64,000 bases of DNA, taken from positions 4,712,001-4,776,000 of the forward strand of contig NZ_CP038469.1 in NCBI RefSeq assembly GCF_004684345.1, in the 5' to 3' direction. Shown piece after piece: positions 52,463-61,310 of this stretch. This stretch comes from Citrobacter tructae (GTDB lineage: Bacteria; Pseudomonadota; Gammaproteobacteria; Enterobacterales; Enterobacteriaceae). The position numbers were made by a program, and so were the translations under genes. Position 1 is the first letter of the stretch. Each line of letters begins with the position of its first letter. Below the pieces are notes generated by a model, which saw nothing but the letters and a program-made list of their open reading frames with translations, was not told the origin of the DNA and ran no database searches.

Positions 52463-53341
52463 ATGTTCACGGGAAGTATTGTCGCGCTTATTACGCCGAT
52501 GGATGAGAAAGGTAAAGTCTGCCGGTCGAGCCTGAAAAAACTGATTGATTATCATGTCGCCAGCGGCACCTCGGCGATCGTTTCGGTTGGCACCACCGGT
52601 GAGTCCGCCACGCTGAGTCATGATGAACATGCCGATGTGGTGATGATGACGCTGGAGCTGGCCGACGGGCGTATTCCGGTGATTGCCGGAACCGGCGCTA
52701 ATGCGACCGCAGAAGCCATTAGTCTGACGCAGCGTTTTAACGACAGCGGTATTGTCGGCTGCCTGACGGTGACGCCTTACTACAATCGCCCAACCCAGGA
52801 AGGTTTGTTCCAGCATTTCAAAGCCATCGCTGAACATACTGACTTGCCACAAATTCTGTATAATGTGCCGTCCCGTACCGGCTGCGATATGCTGCCTGAA
52901 ACCGTTGGTCGTCTGGCGAAGGTTAAAAATATTGTCGCTATCAAAGAGGCCACAGGGAACTTAAGTCGTGTTCACCAGATCAAAGAGCTGGTTTCAGACG
53001 ATTTTATTTTGCTCAGCGGTGATGATGCGACCGGGCTGGACTTTATGCAGCTCGGTGGTCATGGTGTGATTTCCGTTACCACTAACGTAGCGGCACGTGA
53101 AATGGCTGAAATGTGCAAACTAGCGGCTGAAGGGCGCTTTGCCGAGGCGCGGGTGATTAACCAGCGCCTGATGCCGTTACACAACAAACTATTTGTCGAA
53201 CCCAATCCTATCCCAGTGAAATGGGCATGTAAGGAATTGGGTCTTGTGGCGACCGATACGCTACGTCTGCCGATGACGCCAATCACGGACAATGCTCGTG
53301 ATATCGTCAAAGCGGCGCTTCAGCATGCCGGTTTGCTGTAA
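52463..53341 (+). CDS. dapA: 4-hydroxy-tetrahydrodipicolinate synthase DapA
   Basis: A 292-residue TIM-barrel aldolase that condenses pyruvate with aspartate semialdehyde, the first step of the lysine/diaminopimelate branch. Catalytic Lys161 forms the Schiff base (IVAIKEATGN); Thr44, Thr45 and Tyr133 form the proton relay (VGTTGES; LYNVPSRTG). Start at 52463 (MFTGSIVALITPMDEKG) with AGAGGATGGCC in front. bamC follows after 16 bp and is co-transcribed; dapE lies later in the window. Confidence 0.97.
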   Translation: MFTGSIVALITPMDEKGKVCRSSLKKLIDYHVASGTSAIVSVGTTGESATLSHDEHADVVMMTLELADGRIPVIAGTGANATAEAISLTQRFNDSGIVGCLTVTPYYNRPTQEGLFQHFKAIAEHTDLPQILYNVPSRTGCDMLPETVGRLAKVKNIVAIKEATGNLSRVHQIKELVSDDFILLSGDDATGLDFMQLGGHGVISVTTNVAAREMAEMCKLAAEGRFAEARVINQRLMPLHNKLFVEPNPIPVKWACKELGLVATDTLRLPMTPITDNARDIVKAALQHAGLL

Positions 53342-53357
53342 AGTTTAGGGAGATTTG

Positions 53358-54392
53358 ATGGCTTACTCAGTACAAAAGTCGCGCCTGGCCAAGGTTGCGG
53401 GTGTTTCGCTAGTTATGTTGCTCGCGGCCTGTAGTTCTGACTCGCGCTATAAGCGCCAGGTGAGCGGTGATGAATCCTATCTGGAGGCCGCACCGCTTGC
53501 TGAGCTTCACGCGCCAGCTGGGATGATTTTGCCGGTAACAACCGGTGATTATAATATCCCGGTGACCAACGGCAGCGGTGCCGTCGGCAAAGCGCTGGAT
53601 ATTCGTCCACCGGCTCAGCCGTTAGCATTAGTCAGCGGCGCACGTACCCAGATCGCCGGTGATACTGCAACGTTACTGGTGGAAAATGGTCGTGGTAACA
53701 CGCTGTGGCCACAGGTCGTCAGCGTGATTCAGGCTAAAAACTACACCATTACCAAACGTGATGATGCCAGCCAGACACTGACCACCGATTGGGTTGACTG
53801 GAACCGTCTTGATGAAGACGAGCAGTATCGCGGACGTTATCAAATCTCGGTTAAACCGCAGGGCTATCAGCAGGCGGTAACGGTGAAACTGGTTAACCTC
53901 GAGCAGGCTGGTAAGCCGGTGGCAGATGCCGCGTCCATGCAGCGCTACAGCGCTGAGATGATGAACGTTATCTCTGCGGGTCTGGATAAGACCGCCACCG
54001 ACGCCGCGAATGCTGCGCAGAACCGCTCTGCCGCCACTATGGATGTTCAGAGTGCCGCTGATGACACCGGCTTGCCGATGCTGGTGGTACGCGGACCGTT
54101 CAACGTGGTGTGGCAGCGTCTGCCAGCAGCGCTTGAGAAAGTGGGCATGAAAGTAACCGACAGCACCCGTTCTCAGGGCAGCATCGCCGTGACTTACAAA
54201 CCACTGTCTGACAGCAACTGGCAGGAACTGGGCGCGAGCGATCCGGGTCTGGTATCCGGTGACTACAAACTGCAGGTCGGTGATTTAGACAACCGCAGCA
54301 GCATGCAGTTTATCGATCCGAAGGGGCATACCCTGACGCAAAGCCAGAACGACGCGCTGGTTGCCGTCTTCCAGGCTGCATTCAGTAAGTAA
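53358..54392 (+). CDS. bamC: Outer membrane assembly lipoprotein BamC
   Basis: A 344-residue BAM-complex lipoprotein. Signal peptide with lipobox LLAAC and lipidated Cys25; Ser at +2 sends it to the outer membrane. An unstructured N-terminal stretch (about 26-95, which contacts BamD) is followed by two helix-grip domains (about 100-210 and 230-344). The ATG at 53358 has AGGGAGATTTG in front; a TTG one codon earlier is a less likely start. A strong terminator follows. Confidence 0.96.
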   Translation: MAYSVQKSRLAKVAGVSLVMLLAACSSDSRYKRQVSGDESYLEAAPLAELHAPAGMILPVTTGDYNIPVTNGSGAVGKALDIRPPAQPLALVSGARTQIAGDTATLLVENGRGNTLWPQVVSVIQAKNYTITKRDDASQTLTTDWVDWNRLDEDEQYRGRYQISVKPQGYQQAVTVKLVNLEQAGKPVADAASMQRYSAEMMNVISAGLDKTATDAANAAQNRSAATMDVQSAADDTGLPMLVVRGPFNVVWQRLPAALEKVGMKVTDSTRSQGSIAVTYKPLSDSNWQELGASDPGLVSGDYKLQVGDLDNRSSMQFIDPKGHTLTQSQNDALVAVFQAAFSK

Positions 54393-54398
54393 AAATAA

Positions 54399-54426
54399 AG
54401 GGCTGGATAACTCCAGCCCTTTTTTT
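54399..54426 (+). terminator. Intrinsic terminator after bamC
   Basis: AGGGCTGGA and TCCAGCCCT pair perfectly around TAAC and are followed by seven T. It closes dapA-bamC just before the purC operator. Confidence 0.92.
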
Positions 54427-54430
54427 CTGA

Positions 54431-54452
54431 TATGATACGCAAACGTGTGCGT
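54431..54452 (+). promoter_or_regulatory. purC -10 box with PurR operator
   Basis: ACGCAAACGTGTGCGT (54437-54452) matches the PurR consensus at 15 of 16 positions. TATGAT at 54431-54436 immediately precedes it and is the likely -10 box, so bound PurR would cover the start point. No good -35 is visible; the terminator of bamC occupies that space. Confidence 0.88.
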
Positions 54453-54503
54453 CGGCAGAAAAACGCAATATTTATCGTTATTTCACACCCAGGAGTAATA
54501 AAG

Positions 54504-55217
54504 ATGCAAAAGCAAGCTGAGTTGTATCGTGGTAAAGCGAAGACCGTATACAGCACGGAAAACCCGGACCTGTTGGTGCTCGAATTCCGCAATGATACGT
54601 CAGCAGGGGATGGCGCGCGCATCGAACAGTTCGATCGTAAAGGCATGGTGAACAACAAGTTCAACCATTTCATTATGACCAAACTGCAAGAAGCGGGCAT
54701 TCCGACCCAGATGGAGCGACTGCTATCCGATACCGAATGTCTGGTGAAAAAACTGGAAATGGTCCCGGTTGAGTGCGTGGTGCGTAACCGCGCGGCAGGT
54801 TCCCTGGTGAAGCGTTTAGGCGTTGAGGAAGGTATTGAACTGAATCCGCCGCTGTTTGATTTGTTCCTGAAAAACGATGCTATGCACGATCCCATGATTA
54901 ACGATTCCTATTGCGAAACTTTTGGTTGGGTGAGCAAAGAGAATCTGGCACGGATGAAAGAGCTGACCTACAAAGCCAACGACGTGCTGAAAAAAATGTT
55001 TGATGATGCAGGTCTGATTCTGGTCGACTTCAAACTTGAGTTTGGCTTGTATAAAGGTGAAGTTGTTCTGGGTGATGAATTCTCTCCAGACGGTAGCCGT
55101 CTGTGGGACAAAGAAACGCTGGATAAAATGGACAAAGATCGCTTCCGCCAGAGTCTGGGCGGCCTGATCGAAGCCTATGAAGCCGTCGCACATCGCCTGG
55201 GTGTGAAGTTAGACTGA
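54504..55217 (+). CDS. purC: SAICAR synthetase PurC
   Basis: A 237-residue ATP-dependent ligase that joins aspartate to CAIR to give SAICAR in purine synthesis. Motifs include ELYRGKAKTVYSTENPDLLV at the N-terminus, VECVVRNRAAGSLVKRLG and LVDFKLEFGLYKGEVVLGD. Start at 54504 with CAGGAGTAATAAAG upstream. The PurR site upstream puts it in the same regulon as guaBA and purMN in this window. Confidence 0.98.
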   Translation: MQKQAELYRGKAKTVYSTENPDLLVLEFRNDTSAGDGARIEQFDRKGMVNNKFNHFIMTKLQEAGIPTQMERLLSDTECLVKKLEMVPVECVVRNRAAGSLVKRLGVEEGIELNPPLFDLFLKNDAMHDPMINDSYCETFGWVSKENLARMKELTYKANDVLKKMFDDAGLILVDFKLEFGLYKGEVVLGDEFSPDGSRLWDKETLDKMDKDRFRQSLGGLIEAYEAVAHRLGVKLD

Positions 55218-55226
55218 TCCTCCTTC

Positions 55227-55250
55227 GAGCCGGCGATCGCTCTCCGGCTC
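55227..55250 (+). terminator. Hairpin after purC
   Basis: GAGCCGG and CCGGCTC make a 7-bp stem with a 10-base loop, 10 bp after the stop. The T run is missing, so efficiency is uncertain. Confidence 0.5.
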
Positions 55251-55345
55251 ATCAATTCCTCCCTTATTTGATTACTGTTTCTTATGGTAATCCTGTTCCG
55301 AACAGCCTACGATCATCATCATAATGAATAAAAGTTGAGGTGATT

Positions 55346-56212
55346 ATGCGCTGGCAAGGGCGTCGCGAAAGCGACAATGTAGACGACAGACGTAATAGCT
55401 CGGGCGGCGGACCTTCTATGGGTGGGCCGGGTTTTCGTTTGCCAAGCGGTAAAGGCGGCATCATCCTGCTGATTGTGGTACTGGTGGCGGGGTATTATGG
55501 CGTAGATCTCACCGGGTTAATGACCGGTCAACCCGTTTCGCAGCAGCAGTCAACGCGCTCCATCAGTCCGAATGATGATGAGGCGGCGAAATTTACCTCG
55601 GTGATCCTCGCCACGACCGAAGATACCTGGGGACAACAATTTGAAAAAATGGGCCGCACCTATCAGCAGCCTAAGTTGGTAATGTACCGTGGCGTGACGC
55701 GTACCGGCTGCGGTGCGGGGCAGTCTGTGATGGGCCCGTTTTATTGCCCTGCCGATGGCACCGTTTATATCGATCTCTCCTTCTATGATGACATGAAAAG
55801 CAAGCTGGGCGCTGACGGTGATTTCGCTCAGGGTTATGTCATTGCACATGAAGTCGGCCACCACGTGCAGAAGCTGTTGGGCATAGAACCGAAAGTTCGC
55901 CAGAAGCAGCAGAACGCCTCCCAGGCTGAAGTAAATCGTCTTTCCGTGCGTATGGAGCTGCAGGCCGATTGCTTTGCTGGCGTCTGGGGTCACAGTATGC
56001 AGCAGCAGGGCGTGCTGGAAACAGGCGATCTGGAAGAGGCGCTGAATGCTGCCCAGGCGATTGGTGACGATCGTCTGCAGCAGCAGGGGCAAGGACGCGT
56101 GGTGCCGGACAGCTTTACGCATGGCACCTCTGAGCAGCGCTATAGCTGGTTCAAACGTGGTTTTGATAGTGGCGACCCGGCGCAATGTAATACCTTTGAC
56201 AAAGGCATTTAA
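55346..56212 (+). CDS. ypfJ: Putative neutral zinc metallopeptidase YpfJ
   Basis: A 288-residue membrane-anchored protein of the putative neutral zinc metallopeptidase family. A Gly-rich N-terminus (about 18-35) precedes one transmembrane segment (about 36-55, GGIILLIVVLVAGYYGVDL). The zinc motif HEXXH appears as AHEVGHHVQKLLG, and the third ligand region as ELQADCFAGVWGH. Function is unknown. Start at 55346 (MRWQGRRESDNVDDRRN) with GAGGTGATT in front. tmcA follows after 15 bp and is probably in the same operon. Confidence 0.92.
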   Translation: MRWQGRRESDNVDDRRNSSGGGPSMGGPGFRLPSGKGGIILLIVVLVAGYYGVDLTGLMTGQPVSQQQSTRSISPNDDEAAKFTSVILATTEDTWGQQFEKMGRTYQQPKLVMYRGVTRTGCGAGQSVMGPFYCPADGTVYIDLSFYDDMKSKLGADGDFAQGYVIAHEVGHHVQKLLGIEPKVRQKQQNASQAEVNRLSVRMELQADCFAGVWGHSMQQQGVLETGDLEEALNAAQAIGDDRLQQQGQGRVVPDSFTHGTSEQRYSWFKRGFDSGDPAQCNTFDKGI

Positions 56213-56227
56213 GATCTTGAGGCAGGG

Positions 56228-58243
56228 ATGTCTGACAACACAGCGTTGAATGCGTTAACCGAACAAATGGCCCGGGAAGGGATCCGTCGTCTGCTGATTA
56301 TCAGCGGCGAGGGTTCCTGGCCTCAGGAACGGGCGTTTGCGCTACGAAGCACATTACCCGGCGACTGGCTATGGGTGGGGGCAACGGCCTCCGCCGAGCC
56401 GTGCTGCACGCCGCAGGCGTTACAAACGTTGCTGGGGCGCGAATTTCGCCATGCGATTTTTGACGCCCTGCAGGGATTTGACGCCGCGGCATTTGCCGCC
56501 TTAAGCGGCACGCTGCGTGCCGGGAGTTGGCTGGTGCTGCTGACCCCTCCCTGGCTGGACTGGCAAATGCATCCTGACGTAGATTCACTGCGCTGGAGCG
56601 ACTGCGCCGAACCTATCCCCACACCGCACTTTGTCGAACACTTCAAACGGGTGATTGCTCGTGATGGACAAACCCTGCACTGGCAGCAGCATCAGCCGTT
56701 TGTGCCGGTGTATTTTCCCGAGCGCGCTGACTGGCGGCCAGCTAACGGCGAACCTCAGCCAGAGCAGGCGGTAATTTTACAGCAATTGCTGGATATGCCT
56801 CCCGGCGTGGCAACGGTGACCGCCGCGCGCGGGCGGGGCAAATCCGCGCTGGCCGGGCAGTTAATATCACGTATGAAGGAAAGGGCCATTGTCACCGCAC
56901 CGGCAAAAGCGGCGACGGATGTGCTGGCGCAATTTGCCGGGGAACGTTATCGCTTTATTGCACCAGACGCGCTATTAACCGGCAGCGAAACCGCTGACTG
57001 GCTGATCGTGGATGAAGCTGCCGCCATCCCCGCCCCGTTGTTACATCAGTTGGTTTCACGTTTTCCCCGCGTGCTGTTGACCACCACCGTTCAGGGCTAC
57101 GAGGGAACCGGCAGGGGGTTCTTATTGAAGTTCTGCGCGCGTTTCCCCAACCTTCAGCGTTATGAACTGCAGCAGCCCATCAGGTGGGCACTGGGGTGCC
57201 CGTTGGAAAAAATCGTCAGCGAGGCGCTGGTGTTCGACGACGAAACCTTTTCGCATCCCCCTCAGGGCAATATCCACTTCTCTGCCTTTGAGTCGAACGC
57301 CTGGCATTGCAATCCGCATTTGCCTCTGGCGGTCTATCAGCTACTTTCCGGGGCGCATTACCGCACTTCACCGCTCGATCTCCGTCGGATGATGGATGCG
57401 CCTGGTCAGCATTTTCTGCAGGCCTCGACGGCTGACGCGGTGGCGGGTGCTGTATGGCTGGTGGACGAAGGAGGATTATCCGCTGAACTCAGCCAGGCCG
57501 TTTGGGCCGGGTATCGTCGGCCCAGAGGAAATCTGGTGGCGCAGTCGCTGGCTGCGCATGGCGGTGATCCGCTGGCGGCGACGCTCGTTGGGCGTCGGGT
57601 TAGTCGTATTGCGGTCCACCCAGCCCGCCAACGGGAAGGTATTGGGCAACAGTTGATTGAACAGGCCCATCAACACTCTTCACTGTGCGACTACCTGTCT
57701 GTTAGTTTTGGTTATACGACCGAGCTATGGCGCTTCTGGCAGCGCTGCGGCTTTGTGCTGGTGCGAATGGGCAACCACCGGGAAGCCAGCAGCGGGTGCT
57801 ATACCGCAATGGCGCTACTGCCGATCAGTGAGTCTGGAAAACGCCTGGCCGCAACAGAGCACCTGCACTTGCGTCGTGATGCTGACGTTTTGGCGCTGTG
57901 GAACGGCGAAGCCCTCCCGATAAGGCCGCTGAAAGAGGCTACGCTTAATGATGACGACTGGCAGGTGCTGGCCGGATTTGCCTTTGCGCATCGACCGTTG
58001 CTCACCTCGTTAGGCTGTCTGAGTCGTCTGCTCCAGTGCAGCGAGCTCCCTCTCCCTGCATTGCGCGGACGTGTGGACGAGAGGTGCAGCGATGCTGAAC
58101 TGTGCCAACGACTGAAGGTGTCTGGTCGTAAAGCGCTGTTATTGGTTCAGCGCGCTGAGGTGGCACAGGCGTTAGCCCTGCTGGATGCGGCCCGGACGCA
58201 ACGGCTACAGAATCGCATTATGCAATGGCAATTTTTTCACTAA
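56228..58243 (+). CDS. tmcA: tRNA(Met) cytidine acetyltransferase TmcA
   Basis: A 671-residue enzyme that makes N4-acetylcytidine at the wobble base of elongator tRNA-Met, using acetyl-CoA and ATP/GTP. An N-terminal domain (about 1-170) is followed by a helicase-like ATPase with the P-loop ARGRGKSALAGQL and the DEAA box (WLIVDEAAAIPAPLLHQL), a GNAT acetyltransferase domain (VSRIAVHPARQREGIGQQLI) and a C-terminal tRNA-binding tail. Length equals E. coli TmcA. ypfH follows after 73 bp. Confidence 0.97.
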   Translation: MSDNTALNALTEQMAREGIRRLLIISGEGSWPQERAFALRSTLPGDWLWVGATASAEPCCTPQALQTLLGREFRHAIFDALQGFDAAAFAALSGTLRAGSWLVLLTPPWLDWQMHPDVDSLRWSDCAEPIPTPHFVEHFKRVIARDGQTLHWQQHQPFVPVYFPERADWRPANGEPQPEQAVILQQLLDMPPGVATVTAARGRGKSALAGQLISRMKERAIVTAPAKAATDVLAQFAGERYRFIAPDALLTGSETADWLIVDEAAAIPAPLLHQLVSRFPRVLLTTTVQGYEGTGRGFLLKFCARFPNLQRYELQQPIRWALGCPLEKIVSEALVFDDETFSHPPQGNIHFSAFESNAWHCNPHLPLAVYQLLSGAHYRTSPLDLRRMMDAPGQHFLQASTADAVAGAVWLVDEGGLSAELSQAVWAGYRRPRGNLVAQSLAAHGGDPLAATLVGRRVSRIAVHPARQREGIGQQLIEQAHQHSSLCDYLSVSFGYTTELWRFWQRCGFVLVRMGNHREASSGCYTAMALLPISESGKRLAATEHLHLRRDADVLALWNGEALPIRPLKEATLNDDDWQVLAGFAFAHRPLLTSLGCLSRLLQCSELPLPALRGRVDERCSDAELCQRLKVSGRKALLLVQRAEVAQALALLDAARTQRLQNRIMQWQFFH

Positions 58244-58316
58244 CTTCTTCAATTTCCTGGCATGGTCATTGCGATTAAGCGGCGTAGAATCACTCTTATC
58301 AGTTAAGGAGATCGCC

Positions 58317-59015
58317 ATGAAACATGACCATTTTGTTGTTCAAAGCCCCGATAAACCCGCTCAACAGCTACTGCTGCTGTTTCATGGCGTCGGCGATAAC
58401 CCGGTAGCCATGGGCGAAATTGGTTCCTGGTTCGCGCCGCTGTTCCCGGATGCGCTGATTGTCAGCATCGGTGGGGCGGAGCCTTACGGTCCTACCGGGG
58501 GGCGTCAGTGGTTTTCAGTACAGGATGTGACGGAACAGAACCGTCAGGAGCGTGTTGACGCTATCATGCCGGTGTTTATCGAAACCGTTCGCTACTGGCA
58601 AAAACAGAGCGGCGTTTCCCCTCAGGCCACCGCGCTGATTGGTTTTTCGCAAGGGGCGATTATGTCGCTTGAGAGCATCAAGGCTGAACCGGGGCTGGCA
58701 TCGCGGGTGATTGCGTTCAATGGCCGCTACGCCAGCTTGCCGGAGGTTGCAACCACAGCAACAACGGTGCATTTGATTCACGGTGGGGAAGATCGGGTCA
58801 TTGAGCTGTCTCACGCCGTCTCAGCGCAGGAAGCGTTAATTCGCGCCGGTGGGGATGTGACGTTGGATATCGTCGACGACCTGGGCCACGCCATTGACGA
58901 TCGCAGCATGCAGTTTGCGCTCGATCATTTGCGTTTTACCGTACCGAAGCACTACTTCGATGAAGCGCTGAGTGGCGGTACGCCTCACGATGATGATGTG
59001 ATTGAGATGATTTAA
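58317..59015 (+). CDS. ypfH: Alpha/beta-hydrolase (carboxylesterase) YpfH
   Basis: A 232-residue phospholipase/carboxylesterase-type hydrolase. The oxyanion region LLLLFHGVGDNP, nucleophile elbow GFSQGA with the catalytic serine, an aspartate in HGGEDRVIE and histidine in DLGHAIDDR complete the triad. E. coli YpfH has esterase activity on short acyl esters. The start at 58317 (MKHDHFVVQSPDKPAQQ) has TAAGGAGATCGCC upstream; the frame upstream overlaps tmcA. A bidirectional terminator follows. Confidence 0.95.
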   Translation: MKHDHFVVQSPDKPAQQLLLLFHGVGDNPVAMGEIGSWFAPLFPDALIVSIGGAEPYGPTGGRQWFSVQDVTEQNRQERVDAIMPVFIETVRYWQKQSGVSPQATALIGFSQGAIMSLESIKAEPGLASRVIAFNGRYASLPEVATTATTVHLIHGGEDRVIELSHAVSAQEALIRAGGDVTLDIVDDLGHAIDDRSMQFALDHLRFTVPKHYFDEALSGGTPHDDDVIEMI

Positions 59016-59018
59016 ACG

Positions 59019-59053
59019 AAAAGCCCGGAAAAGAAATGATTTTCCGGGCTTTT
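59019..59053. terminator. Bidirectional terminator between ypfH and ypfN
   Basis: AAAAGCCCGGAAAA (59019-59032) and TTTTCCGGGCTTTT (59040-59053) make a perfect 14-bp stem around GAAATGA, with T-rich ends on both strands. It serves the convergent ypfH and ypfN-dapE transcripts. Confidence 0.9.
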
Positions 59054-59062
59054 AAATTGTAC

Positions 59063-59263
59063 TTACTTCTTAGGTTGGTCTTTGTTCGGCCAATCGTCGT
59101 CGTCATCCCATTTATCGTTAAAGTCACGATGTGGGGGAAGCTCTGGTTTATTGGCGAGAAATTTCTTATGGTCAACGCGCTTGAGATCTTTGATCACATT
59201 CAGCAGTACGCCTACCAGAAACACCAGCACTAAAATCCACCAATACTTTGCCAGCAAGTCCAT
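59063..59263 (-). CDS. ypfN: Small membrane protein YpfN (UPF0370)
   Basis: A 66-residue protein with one N-terminal transmembrane segment (about 3-24, LLAKYWWILVLVFLVGVLLNVI) and a very polar Asp/Lys-rich tail (KWDDDDDWPNKDQPKK). Function unknown. The start at 59263 (MDLLAKYWWILVLV) has AGGAAATAAGC in front; a second ATG eight codons upstream (59287) is possible but overlaps the dapE end region and is not family-like. It is the last gene of yffB-dapE-ypfN. Confidence 0.92.
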   Translation of the reverse strand: MDLLAKYWWILVLVFLVGVLLNVIKDLKRVDHKKFLANKPELPPHRDFNDKWDDDDDWPNKDQPKK

Positions 59264-59290
59264 GCTTATTTCCTCTTGCAGGAACACTCA

Positions 59291-60418
59291 TCAGGCGACG
59301 AGCTGTTCCATGATACGTTGATACATACGGGCAAGCAGCTGCAGGTCGGCGGCATTAACACATTCATTAATTTTATGAATGGTGGCATTGACCGGCCCAA
59401 GTTCTACTACCTGCGCCCCCATGCGGGCAATAAAGCGCCCGTCGGAAGTCCCGCCTGTAGTCAGTAACTGCGGTTTAATTTCATTATAGTGCTCAATGGC
59501 GTTCACCACCGCATCCACCAGTTTACCGCGTTCGGTCAGGAACGGTTGACCGGATAGCCACCAGTCGGCGGTGTAACGCAACTGATGCTTATCCAGCAGC
59601 GCCAGCACCCGGGATTTAATCATTTCATCGTTTAATTCGGTGCTGAAACGGAAGTTGAACTGGATAAACAGTTCGCCTGGAATGACATTGTTGCTGCCGG
59701 TTCCCGCCTGAATATTGGCAATCTGCATGCTGGTAGCGGGGAAAAACTCATTGCCCTGATCCCATTCGATAGTCACCAGTTCATTCAGCATTGGCGCGGC
59801 GCGGTGTACCGGGTTATCGGCCAGATGCGGGTAGGCGACGTGACCCTGCACGCCGTGAATGGTCAGGTTGCAGGTCAGTGAACCCCGACGCCCATTTTTA
59901 ACCACGTCACCAACGATTTCCGTACTGGACGGCTCGCCGACCAGACAATAGTCCAGCCGCTCGTTGCGGGCCATCAGCGCTTCGACCACCTTAACGGTAC
60001 CATTTTTAGCGCTGGCTTCTTCGTCTGAGGTGATTAAAAACGCCAGACGGCCTTTGTGGTTAGGATGCTGGGCGACGAAGCGCTCGGCTGCGACAACCAT
60101 CGCCGCCAGCGAGCCTTTCATATCGGCAGCGCCACGCCCGAACAGCAGGCCGTCGCGGATCGTCGGTTCAAATGGCGGATTAATCCAACGATCAACATCG
60201 CCGGCAGGCACTACGTCAGTGTGACCGGCAAATGCCAGCGTCTCACCTTGTCCGCGCCATGCCCAAAAATTCTGTGTGTCACCAAAATCCATACGCTCAA
60301 CGGTAAAACCTACCGCGCGCAGGCGTTCAATCATTAACGCCTGGCACCCGGCATCATCCGGGCTCAGGGAAGGACGGCGAATAAGCTGCTGTGTCAGCTC
60401 AATAACCGGGCACGACAT
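59291..60418 (-). CDS. dapE: Succinyl-diaminopimelate desuccinylase DapE
   Basis: A 375-residue M20-family di-zinc hydrolase that frees LL-diaminopimelate for lysine and peptidoglycan synthesis. Metal ligands appear in FAGHTDVVPAG, GAADMKGSLA and ITSDEEASAKNG (Glu-Glu pair), and the last histidine in NATIHKINECVN. Length equals E. coli DapE. It starts four bases after the yffB stop. DapA for the same pathway is about 6 kb away in the window. Confidence 0.98.
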   Translation of the reverse strand: MSCPVIELTQQLIRRPSLSPDDAGCQALMIERLRAVGFTVERMDFGDTQNFWAWRGQGETLAFAGHTDVVPAGDVDRWINPPFEPTIRDGLLFGRGAADMKGSLAAMVVAAERFVAQHPNHKGRLAFLITSDEEASAKNGTVKVVEALMARNERLDYCLVGEPSSTEIVGDVVKNGRRGSLTCNLTIHGVQGHVAYPHLADNPVHRAAPMLNELVTIEWDQGNEFFPATSMQIANIQAGTGSNNVIPGELFIQFNFRFSTELNDEMIKSRVLALLDKHQLRYTADWWLSGQPFLTERGKLVDAVVNAIEHYNEIKPQLLTTGGTSDGRFIARMGAQVVELGPVNATIHKINECVNAADLQLLARMYQRIMEQLVA

Positions 60419-60421
60419 AGA

Positions 60422-60778
60422 CTACACCTCATTAAAAAACTGCATATAACTGGATTCACTGAAACCAAGCAGCATAGGCTTACCCGGCGCGCAGAGCAAT
60501 GGGCGTTTGATAATTGCTGGCATTTCAATCATCAACGCAGCGGCGGAAGCTGCATCGGTGATTTGGCTGCGCGTGGATTCATCCAGTTTACGCCAGGTTG
60601 TTCCGCGCGTATTGAGCAGCGGCTCCCAGCCTAACTCGTTGATAAAGGACTGTATGAGCGCGTTGTCCAGACCGTCAACGCGATAATCATGGAAGCGGTA
60701 GTCAATACCGCGTCCCTCCAGCCAGCGTCGGGCCTTTTTAATAGTATCGCAGTTTTTAATGCCGTAGAGGGTGATCAT
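60422..60778 (-). CDS. yffB: ArsC/Spx-family protein YffB
   Basis: A 118-residue thioredoxin-fold protein of the ArsC/Spx family. The single N-terminal cysteine lies in YGIKNCDTIKKARRWL; the C-terminal part ends IIKRPLLCAPGKPMLLGFS. E. coli YffB interacts with glutathione rather than arsenate. Reduction of arsenate is not expected. First gene of the yffB-dapE-ypfN operon; its promoter lies in the AT-rich gap to the right. Confidence 0.93.
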   Translation of the reverse strand: MITLYGIKNCDTIKKARRWLEGRGIDYRFHDYRVDGLDNALIQSFINELGWEPLLNTRGTTWRKLDESTRSQITDAASAAALMIEMPAIIKRPLLCAPGKPMLLGFSESSYMQFFNEV

Positions 60779-61166
60779 TTGAATCCTTATTGACGTAAAT
60801 TGAATATTTATTCTTGATGTGTGTTATTCCAGATAATACATATTGTCACGCAAGCGTTATAGAAAAATATAACATTGTTGAACAACAGTGAATAATGATT
60901 CCTGAAGGTTCCAAAACTTCCGCATAAATGAAAATCAGAATTTACCTGCTTGCATCAGCCTGTTTTTCCTTCAAAATTGCAAAAGTACTAGATGATGTAT
61001 GAATATTTCAAAATATTGCCGTAAGTCACATAAAATTTATGGGTATAGCGCATAGTAATCACATTGACCCCACACACTAGAGGATGCAATCACAACCATC
61101 GGTTAAATGATCTTCTTTTAATGATGATGATTTCGTAGAATACCCATAATAATAAGAGAGGTTGTT
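60779..61166. other. AT-rich divergent region between yffB and ypfM
   Basis: These 388 bp hold the promoters of yffB (leftward) and ypfM (rightward). No reading frame other than a short antisense one (61077-61277 minus, not family-like) is open. ATAATA and similar -10-like strings are common, so I assign no promoter. TTATGGGTAT (61037-61046) and ATACCCATAA (61140-61149) form a perfect 10-bp inverted repeat 93 bp apart; the second arm lies just before the ypfM ribosome site. Confidence 0.6.
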
Positions 61167-61226
61167 ATGATTGAACGTGAACTGGGGAACTGGAAAGACT
61201 TTATCGAAGTGATGCTTCGTAAATAA
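61167..61226 (+). CDS. ypfM: 19-residue small protein YpfM
   Basis: The 19-codon frame encodes MIERELGNWKDFIEVMLRK. I recognise this sequence as YpfM, one of the experimentally detected small proteins of E. coli, with the same place between acrD and yffB and the same orientation. A good ribosome site (AAGAGAGG) stands six bases before the ATG. It is soluble-looking, with an amphipathic helix likely. Function is unknown. A terminator follows 37 bp after its stop. Confidence 0.9.
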   Translation: MIERELGNWKDFIEVMLRK

Positions 61227-61262
61227 ATTTCTGGCAGATATCCTGATCCCGCAAGGGATAAT

Positions 61263-61295
61263 AAAAAGGCGACTCATTGAAAGTCGCCTTTTTTG
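61263..61295. terminator. Bidirectional terminator between ypfM and acrD
   Basis: AAAAGGCGACT (61264-61274) pairs with AGTCGCCTTTT (61282-61292) around CATTGAA, followed by TTTTTTG on the plus strand and A/T-rich sequence on the minus strand. It ends the convergent ypfM and acrD transcripts. Confidence 0.88.
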
Positions 61296-61310
61296 TTCCT
61301 TTTTTGTGCC

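Noticed and set aside
61077..61277. 66-codon minus-strand frame over ypfM
   Set aside because: Antisense to the recognised 19-residue YpfM and its terminator; composition is not protein-like.
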